NCBI GenBank assembly: GCA_002348705.1
Contig: DEAU01000028.1
Coordinates: 1 to 64,000 of the forward strand
Reading direction: 5' to 3'
DNA: 64,000 nucleotides
DNA from: Candidatus Neomicrothrix sp. UBA2974
Lineage (GTDB): Bacteria; Actinomycetota; Acidimicrobiia; Acidimicrobiales; MedAcidi-G1
The translations under genes and the position numbers were made by a program. Numbering within the stretch: position 1 is the stretch's first letter; the number at the start of each line of letters is the position of its first letter. The notes under the pieces were generated by a model. It did not search any database and was not told the DNA's origin. It was given only the letters and a program-made list of their open reading frames with translations. Of the stretch, positions 58,211-64,000 are shown one piece after another.

Positions 58211-58942
58211 TCAGATGTTCGCTAAGGGCTCCTGGTCTTCATTCGGGTTCCCATCCACGCCGAGGAGATCTTCAGCCGCTTGACGAACCTGCCAGTCTCG
58301 GTCGCTAAGAGCGGCTGTCAGGGCTGCTTCGACTTCTGGACCTTCAAAGGCGGCTAGGGCTAACACGGCCCGGCGTCGGATGGTCGCCCGTTCGGTCAGC
58401 CCGGCTAATACGGCAGCTCGGCCCTTTTCATGACCTAATGCACCTAGTGCGGCCACCGCAGACTCACGGCACAACGGGTCGTCGTGGTTGAGGGCCACCC
58501 TGGTGACGCCCTGTACCAAGACCTTGGCCAGACCGGGGTGTTCCCCACTGGCCCAGCAGGCCACTTCGACGACCGACGAGTCAGCATCTTCGAGGAGTCC
58601 GGGAAGCACATACGCAGCAAGGTCAACCCGGCAACTGTCGGTGGCGCCATATGCACCGAGGATCTCTAGTCCACGTCGTCGGACACTTGCGTCAATGTCT
58701 CCTAAGGCTTCAGCGAGTTCGGCGTCTGTCAGCCTTCCTATCCGGTCCAGAGCTCCGACGGCGGCAGCCCGAACTACGGCCTCGGTGTCGAATAGCAGTC
58801 TGCGAGCAATGGCTTCGTCGCCGTTGTAACCGGCAAGTATTGCCTGCCGTCGACGTTCGGCGACGTCTGAGTGGGGGGCATCGCCTCGGTACCTGTGGCG
58901 ATTTGCTGGCGGGTCCTGGCCGCTCCGGAGAGATTCCGACAT
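58211..58942 (-). CDS. HEAT-repeat protein
   Basis: A 243-residue all-helical protein built of repeats of the type DTEAVVRAAAVGALDRIG, DIDASVRRRGLEILGAYG, DPLCRESAVAALGALGHEK and DRDWQVRQAAEDLLGV. Such repeats bind proteins; PBS-lyase HEAT proteins are relatives. No enzyme motif or signal peptide. It lies 35 nt after a small membrane protein gene on the same strand, probably one operon. Confidence 0.88.
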   Translation of the reverse strand: MSESLRSGQDPPANRHRYRGDAPHSDVAERRRQAILAGYNGDEAIARRLLFDTEAVVRAAAVGALDRIGRLTDAELAEALGDIDASVRRRGLEILGAYGATDSCRVDLAAYVLPGLLEDADSSVVEVACWASGEHPGLAKVLVQGVTRVALNHDDPLCRESAVAALGALGHEKGRAAVLAGLTERATIRRRAVLALAAFEGPEVEAALTAALSDRDWQVRQAAEDLLGVDGNPNEDQEPLANI

Positions 58943-58977
58943 GTTGTCGAACTATCCGTTCTTCAGCCTTCTGGCGC

Positions 58978-59253
58978 TCAACCGATGGCCTGCTCGACGA
59001 GGAAGCCAGAGAGGAAGATGGTTACGCCGATTACAGTGGCAAGTGCTATGCCACCGCCAATTACGAAGGCGGCGAGCAGGACGGCGGCCCGGACTCGGTG
59101 CCACCAGCGGATACGTGCTCGTCGGCCGGTGACTACCCGGCGCGGTGGATGGAACCAGACACCGAGCCGGGCTGCTGGGTTCCATGGCTGGTCGATGGCG
59201 TACTCAAGGTCGCTAGCCGGGGGAGCCGCGTTACGGTGGGCTCGGCGGTTCAT
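58978..59253 (-). CDS. Small membrane protein upstream of HEAT gene
   Basis: A 91-residue protein: a basic N-terminus (MNRRAHRN), a cytoplasmic stretch with several Trp and Arg, and one or two C-terminal helices (RAAVLLAAFVIGGGIALATVIGVTIFLSGFLV). AGGAG lies 5 nt before ATG 59253; GTG 59259 is an alternative start. Divergent from the PDZ protease gene. Family not recognised. Confidence 0.72.
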   Translation of the reverse strand: MNRRAHRNAAPPASDLEYAIDQPWNPAARLGVWFHPPRRVVTGRRARIRWWHRVRAAVLLAAFVIGGGIALATVIGVTIFLSGFLVEQAIG

Positions 59254-59294
59254 GCGCACTCCTGTCTGGGCCCACCGGCCTTGGTGCTGTTGCG

Positions 59295-60512
59295 GTGTGC
59301 ATCGTGGCAGGCTTCCCGCAGGCCCACAGGCCGACCAACCCCCGAACTCCCGGAATCAGGAACGCGATCATCAGCGACGCGACTATCAGTGACGAGGACC
59401 CCACAGGGGAGAACCTATCCGCGAGCGGCTTGGAGTCGCCGGTGGGTTCGTGGCCTCCGGGTTCTCAGGCCAAGGTAAGGGTGGGCTTGATTCGACGCTT
59501 CTCGGCCATTTTTGTGGTCTTGATGGTGGCTGCCGCTTTGACGGCGACGTTTGTTCGGGTTCCCTACTTCGTGTTCCGGCCGGGTTCGGTCCAACCGTTG
59601 AGCACTCGGGTCAACGTGGTGACTGGAGAGAGATTTGATCCGGTTGGTGAAATTCACTTCACCACTGTCCGACAAGACGCCACGGTGAATGGTTGGGAAT
59701 GGCTCGAGGCCAGAATTCGGCCTTCTTTGGCCCTCGTGAACGAGGACTTGGTCCTCGGTGGGCGGTCTCGGGATGAGAACCGGACTTTCAACTTCCAGTT
59801 AATGCGCGTGTCGAAGTCCACCGCGGTAGCAGTGGCCCTTCGGTATCTGGGTATTGATCCAATACGGGCTACCGGTGTGGGCATGGCTGAGGTGACCGGA
59901 CCGTCGAAAGGGATTTTGACCACCGATGACGTGATTCTTTTGATGGATGGGAAACGAGTGTTGAAGGTGATGGACCTTGTCGAGGTCATACGGCAACGTG
60001 CTCCAGGAGATGTGGTGGAGCTAGTGGTCGAACCGGTGGCGGGTGGACCAGCGCGGACCGTATTGCTCACCCTGGGGGAGCGTGATGATGACCCATCGGT
60101 CGGGTTCATGGGAATCGTTCCTCAGACTCGATGGGAAGACGTAGAAGACCTTCCGATCGACGTACTAGTGAACACCGGAAACGTCGGCGGAAACTCGGCC
60201 GGCTTGGCCTTAGCTCTTTCGATCCTCGATCTGGTCACCCCTGGCGAGTTGACTGGAGGTCGGCGGATAGCGACTACCGGGACAATCGATTCGGATGGAA
60301 TGGTGGGTCCGGTCGGAGGTGTGGTCCAGAAGGTCGTAGCAGCGCGTGAAGGGGATATCGAGCTTCTGCTCGTGCCCAAGGCCGAGCTGGAAATAGCTCT
60401 TCGACACGCCAGCGGCATGCCAGTTGAGGGTGTAGATAACTTCCAAGACGCTCTAGATGTGCTGGAACGCTACGGCGGCAATACCAGAGAACTTTTGCTG
60501 CCGGGGTCTTGA
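59295..60512 (+). CDS. PDZ and Lon-like (S16) protease, YlbL type
   Basis: A protein of up to 405 residues. After a hydrophobic helix (FSAIFVVLMVAAALTATFV) come a degenerate PDZ domain around TGPSKGILTTDDVILLMDGKRV and a Lon-type proteolytic domain with catalytic Ser in NVGGNSAGLALALSILD and Lys in GPVGGVVQKVVAA. It probably acts outside the membrane on envelope proteins. The start is uncertain: GTG 59295 is the first; GTG 59478 just before the helix would give a compact protein. Gene order with UPF0182 matches mycobacterial Rv3194c-Rv3193c. Confidence 0.88.
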   Translation: MCIVAGFPQAHRPTNPRTPGIRNAIISDATISDEDPTGENLSASGLESPVGSWPPGSQAKVRVGLIRRFSAIFVVLMVAAALTATFVRVPYFVFRPGSVQPLSTRVNVVTGERFDPVGEIHFTTVRQDATVNGWEWLEARIRPSLALVNEDLVLGGRSRDENRTFNFQLMRVSKSTAVAVALRYLGIDPIRATGVGMAEVTGPSKGILTTDDVILLMDGKRVLKVMDLVEVIRQRAPGDVVELVVEPVAGGPARTVLLTLGERDDDPSVGFMGIVPQTRWEDVEDLPIDVLVNTGNVGGNSAGLALALSILDLVTPGELTGGRRIATTGTIDSDGMVGPVGGVVQKVVAAREGDIELLLVPKAELEIALRHASGMPVEGVDNFQDALDVLERYGGNTRELLLPGS

Positions 60513-60523
60513 GAACATCCCTC

Positions 60524-60529
60524 TAGGCT
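60524..60529 (+). promoter_or_regulatory. -10-like box (TAGGCT) for leaderless UPF0182 gene
   Basis: TAGGCT lies 6 nt before ATG 60536; no Shine-Dalgarno sequence. Confidence 0.5.
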
Positions 60530-60535
60530 GGACTC

Positions 60536-63500
60536 ATGCGCCCAGAAGATGCTCCGCCGCCGGGTCCTCGACCATTTCCGCGACGTCGACGACGTTCCCG
60601 TCGTTCGATGAAGTTCCGCCTAATTGCTGGGGGCTTAGGCCTGGGCTTTCTGGTGCTCATGGTGTCTCTACGAGGCGTAGCAGGCTTTTGGACCGACTAC
60701 CTGTGGTTTGATGCTCTCGGCCACGAGGACGTCTTTGTGTCTGTATTCGGTGCACAGGTAGTGCTTGTAGCGCTTTTTGCTGTGGTCTTTTTTGGGATCC
60801 TGTTCACCAACCTTCTCGTGGCCGATCGTCTGGCACCGGCTATCCGCCCCCCCGGACCGGAGGAGGACCTTCTCCGCGGTTATCACCTTTTGGTAGGGCA
60901 CCGACGGTGGCTGGTGCGTCTGGTGCTGTCGGGGTTGTTTGCCCTTGTGGCCGGACTTGGCGTTCGTGGCCGGTGGGAGGAATGGCTGCTGTTCACCAAC
61001 CCAGTGGACTTCGGCCAGGTGGATGCCCAGTTCGGTCGGGACATCAGTTTCTATGTGTTCCGAATGCCCTTCATGGGTTTTGTGGTCGGCTGGTTGTTTG
61101 GGACCCTGATCGTGACACTGGTTGTCACTGCTCTGTTTCATTACATAAATGGGGGAATTCGCCTGCAGACGACCGGTGAGCGGGTCCAGCCGGCAGTCAA
61201 GGCGCATCTGTCGGTGCTTCTCGGTTTGGTCGCTTTGGTCCGGGCTGGCGATTACTGGCTAGCCCGGTTTGAGTTGACCACTTCAGATCGGGGGGCGGTG
61301 GCCGGCGCTACCTACACCGACGTGAAGGCTCAGTTACCAGCCATTAACCTTTTGATTCTCATTTCGCTGTTGGCCGTTGTGCTGCTGATCGTCAATATCC
61401 GACGGCGCGGCTGGGTACTGCCTGCCCTAGCTGTTGGTTTGTGGGCATTTGTGGCTCTCGTGATGGGGAATATCTATCCAGCGGTCATCCAGAGTCTCCG
61501 TGTGGAGCCGGCGGAATCGGAAAAGGAGGCGCTATACATCGCTCGCAACATCGAGTCGACTCGAACCGCATACGGGTTGGACGCCATCACAGAGGTCCAG
61601 TTGACAGATTTCGACAACCAGGTAACGGCCATCGACCTGGAAGCCAATGGTTCGACGGTGCGCAACATTCGGACGCTGGACCCCTTAGTAGTGCAGGGCA
61701 CCTTTGATCGCCTTCAGGGCGAGCGCGAGTTCTATGCCTTCGCGGATGAGATGGACACCGACCGTTACGTGATCGACGGCGAAGTCACTCAGGTATTGCT
61801 TGGCACGCGTGAACTCGAACTAAACGAAACCCGTTCGTGGGAAAACCAGCACGTGGCGTTTACCCATGGCTATGGAGTCGCCATGGCGCCAGTGAGTCGA
61901 GTGAAGGGTTCAGGCGACCCGGACTTTCTGGTCGGGGACCTGCCGGTGTCGATCGATCCTTCAGTTGAAGTAACTCTGGATCGTCCGCAGTTGTACGTGG
62001 GAGAGGGCCTCGGTGGCTACGCGGTAGTCGGGGCTAGCCGCGACGAGGTCGATTTCACAGATGAGAATCAGGAGACTCGCGCCGTCCGGTATGACGAAAT
62101 CGGTGGCGAGGGTGGAGTCGGCATGGGCTCATTGTCACGTCGCCTGGCATTCGCCCTGCGGTTCGGCCAACTCGAACCGCTTATCTCGAACTTTGTGACC
62201 GATGAGTCACGAATATTTTATGTGCGCGACGTTCGGGAGCGGGTTGAGAAGTTGGCACCGTTCCTGCACTTTGATGCAGATCCGTATCCGGTGCTGATCG
62301 ATGGGCGAATCGTTTACGTGGTGGATGGTTACACCACCACCGACCGGTATCCCTACGCACAGCCGGCACCAGTAGCTGAACTCCCGCGATCAAGTGGTCT
62401 ACGGCACGATCTGAACTACGTGCGGAATTCGGTTAAGGCGGTGGTCGACGCTTTTACCGGCGAAGTCACCTTCTACGTGGTCGACGAGGAAGATCCGATG
62501 ATCGCGGCGTTCTCGAAAGCCTTCGAAGGGCTGTTTACGCCCCTTTCAGAGATGCCGTCGACATTGGTCGAACACCTTCGATACGCGGAGGATTTGTTCC
62601 GAGTCCAGACCGAGATATGGGGTCGATACCACGTCGAGGACACTGAGAACTTCTACCAGCGGGCGGCCGAGTGGGCTGTCTCGCAGGATCCAGGTCGAAC
62701 CGGCGAGGGGGCCGCCAACTTGGCCGTGTTGGATTCTCAGGGCTTCAAGATCGGGTCTCGACACATGCGCATGGCGCCGTACCGGATGATGGTGAACCTG
62801 CCCGATACTCCAGAGTCGACTTCCAACGCGTTGGAAGGGAAGCCTGCCGAGTTCGTCATCATGAGGGCGTATGTTCCGTTGGACGAGGACGACGCCCGAA
62901 AAGAGCTTGCTGCCTACATGGTGGGTCGCAGTGATGGCGACCGCTACGGCGAGTTGGTGGTCTACAGGCCGCCGACCTCGAACTTCGATGGGCCAGCTTT
63001 GGCGGAAGAGAGGATCCGCAACGACGAGGAGGTAGCCAGCCTCCAGACACTCCTAAGCCAGAGGGGCTCATCGGTCCTGTTCGGCGAGCTGCTGTTGATA
63101 CCGATCGAGGATTCGATCCTTTATGTGCGACCGCTATACGTTCAGGCCGAGGGTGATAGCACCGTGCCCGAACTAGAGCGGGTCATTGTCGCCGTTGGCG
63201 AACAGGTAGTGATGGCTAACTCACTGCAGGAGGCTCTAGAGGAGTTGACTGATTCCCGGCTCGACGATCTTTTCGCGGGTATCTCGACGGGTTCGAGTGT
63301 TTCAGACGCAGAGGACACTGACCAGACGGACGGTTCTGCTGACAGCGGGAAGGAAGCCGAGTCAGGTGGTTCCCAAGACGATGGTCTGGGGTCTAGTGAG
63401 GCCGTGCCTTTGCCCGATGACCTTGCCGGAATGCTGGCCGAATTGGCGAGACTTCAGGATGCCTCCGTTGCAGCGATGGGCAAGGACCCGGCTGACTGGG

Positions 63501-63568
63501 AGGAGTTCGGTCGCATTCAGGCCCGGATGCAGGATCTCGTCGACGCTCTTACCCGAGCTTCGGGGTAA
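60536..63568 (+). CDS. UPF0182 family giant membrane protein
   Basis: A 1010-residue protein with an arginine/proline-rich N-terminus, seven or so hydrophobic helices within the first 320 residues (GFLVLMVSLRGVAGFWTDYL, FVVGWLFGTLIVTLVVTALF, LPAINLLILISLLAVVLLIV), and a large extracytoplasmic domain with blocks FTHGYGVAMAPVSRV and RYPYAQPAP. The C-terminal tail is acidic and Ser-rich before a final coiled segment (LAGMLAELARLQDASVAAMG). The family is broad in Actinobacteria; its role is not established. Next to the YlbL-like protease, as in mycobacteria. Confidence 0.92.
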   Translation: MRPEDAPPPGPRPFPRRRRRSRRSMKFRLIAGGLGLGFLVLMVSLRGVAGFWTDYLWFDALGHEDVFVSVFGAQVVLVALFAVVFFGILFTNLLVADRLAPAIRPPGPEEDLLRGYHLLVGHRRWLVRLVLSGLFALVAGLGVRGRWEEWLLFTNPVDFGQVDAQFGRDISFYVFRMPFMGFVVGWLFGTLIVTLVVTALFHYINGGIRLQTTGERVQPAVKAHLSVLLGLVALVRAGDYWLARFELTTSDRGAVAGATYTDVKAQLPAINLLILISLLAVVLLIVNIRRRGWVLPALAVGLWAFVALVMGNIYPAVIQSLRVEPAESEKEALYIARNIESTRTAYGLDAITEVQLTDFDNQVTAIDLEANGSTVRNIRTLDPLVVQGTFDRLQGEREFYAFADEMDTDRYVIDGEVTQVLLGTRELELNETRSWENQHVAFTHGYGVAMAPVSRVKGSGDPDFLVGDLPVSIDPSVEVTLDRPQLYVGEGLGGYAVVGASRDEVDFTDENQETRAVRYDEIGGEGGVGMGSLSRRLAFALRFGQLEPLISNFVTDESRIFYVRDVRERVEKLAPFLHFDADPYPVLIDGRIVYVVDGYTTTDRYPYAQPAPVAELPRSSGLRHDLNYVRNSVKAVVDAFTGEVTFYVVDEEDPMIAAFSKAFEGLFTPLSEMPSTLVEHLRYAEDLFRVQTEIWGRYHVEDTENFYQRAAEWAVSQDPGRTGEGAANLAVLDSQGFKIGSRHMRMAPYRMMVNLPDTPESTSNALEGKPAEFVIMRAYVPLDEDDARKELAAYMVGRSDGDRYGELVVYRPPTSNFDGPALAEERIRNDEEVASLQTLLSQRGSSVLFGELLLIPIEDSILYVRPLYVQAEGDSTVPELERVIVAVGEQVVMANSLQEALEELTDSRLDDLFAGISTGSSVSDAEDTDQTDGSADSGKEAESGGSQDDGLGSSEAVPLPDDLAGMLAELARLQDASVAAMGKDPADWEEFGRIQARMQDLVDALTRASG

Positions 63569-63619
63569 GAGACAGGCTTCACTAGCGCAGAGGGTGAGGA
63601 GTGTCCGGGATGTTGTTGG

Positions 63620-64000
63620 TCAGTCAGCGGGTTGCCAACCGCTTGAACGGCGTGTCGTCGACTTCCTTGCCTGAGTGTCATTGCGGGCCCGGGCCGGCGA
63701 GTCAGCGCTGAGGTCGGCAAAAGACTCGTCACCAGCAAGCTTCGGTGTGACAGGTTCACTAGTCAGAGCGATGCCGGCACTTCCGGCCACTTCGGCAATT
63801 CGTGCATTCAACTCGACTGCTACTCGTGAAACCTCGGCAGAGAGGCGAGCCAAACCGATCCGGAGGTCCATGACATCGTCACCATCGGGGTCGGCTGCCG
63901 CCGTGCCGAGAGCGTCGAACCGGTGTTCAAGGGAAGCGACCCGCTCAGAGACTTCCCGTAGGCCGTTGACCATGTCCAAGAGGGTCTGGTCAGTTGAGGG
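63620..64000 (-). CDS. Coiled-coil-like protein, 5' end outside window
   Basis: The minus-strand frame ends at 63620 and is still open at the window edge, so the start is missing. The visible part has heptad-like sequence (LREVSERVASLEHRFDALG and LRIGLARLSAEVSRVAVELNARIAEVAG), then a low-complexity tail (ARARNDTQARKSTTRRSSGW). No family recognised. It is convergent with the UPF0182 gene. Confidence 0.6.
   Translation of the reverse strand, partial: PSTDQTLLDMVNGLREVSERVASLEHRFDALGTAAADPDGDDVMDLRIGLARLSAEVSRVAVELNARIAEVAGSAGIALTSEPVTPKLAGDESFADLSADSPARARNDTQARKSTTRRSSGWQPAD

Noticed and set aside
1..64000. CRISPR arrays, insertion sequences, prophage or integrase genes
   Set aside because: No regularly spaced repeats, transposase, integrase or terminal inverted repeats were seen; the region looks like stable chromosome.

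Overview
The window comes from a free-living actinobacterium, most likely of the class Acidimicrobiia. Evidence: two WhiB proteins, a SenX3/RegX3-type two-component pair, a UPF0182 giant membrane protein, a DUF2342 zincin, a YlbL-type PDZ/Lon-like protease, the Rv0958/Rv0959-like AAA+/vWA pair, b558-type SdhCAB, and the order topA - MFS - tmk - holB. MreB indicates a rod-shaped cell. The placement is inferred from gene content; no mobile element, phage or CRISPR array is visible.

Layout. 1-2.7 kb: end of a sigma factor, a selenocysteine tRNA, a 24-residue membrane peptide, a HAD phosphatase and a STAS/anti-sigma kinase pair. 2.8-10.7 kb: nhaA behind a structured leader, then topA, an MFS transporter, tmk and holB. 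11-14.2 kb: SDR, metallo-hydrolase, AlaX editing protein. 14.3-26.4 kb: core metabolism (sucCD, purN, purH, folD, icd, mdh) interrupted by a heterodimeric ABC exporter and a PIG-L deacetylase. 26.4-32 kb: MOSC and SCP2 proteins, an uncharacterised three-gene operon with a lone phosphohistidine swivel domain, a PopT-type lipid carrier flippase, a thioesterase and an alpha/beta hydrolase. 32-35.6 kb: sdhCAB. 35.8-45.7 kb: a GH2-fold and a GH1-fold protein, both without catalytic glutamates, flank an AAA+ ATPase whose vWA partner lies 4 kb further on, behind hotdog-fold genes. 46-47.3 kb: two whiB genes, tatA and a small conserved-looking gene. 47.6-53.7 kb: phosphate block (Na/Pi transporter, PhoU, SurE, a soluble SenX3-like kinase, a RegX3-like regulator, MFS). 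53.7-64 kb: zincin, epimerase, moaE, mreB, HEAT protein, PDZ protease, UPF0182.

How it works together. Most of the oxidative TCA cycle (sucCD, icd, mdh, sdhCAB) lies within 22 kb, next to one-carbon and purine synthesis genes (folD, purN, purH). Many operons overlap by 1-4 bases (ATGA, GTGA, TGATG), implying coupled translation.

Main points of interest: (1) topoisomerase I appears to carry an inserted UvrD/PcrA 2B-like domain between its C-terminal repeats; (2) two neighbouring glycosidase-fold proteins of different families have each lost both catalytic carboxylates; (3) about 17 genes start 6-8 bases after a TANNNT box, pointing to widespread leaderless transcription; (4) nhaA has a short, almost fully structured 5' leader; (5) tRNA-Sec is present; (6) an unexplained operon has a stand-alone phosphohistidine domain; (7) a perfect 30-bp palindrome lies within a coding sequence.
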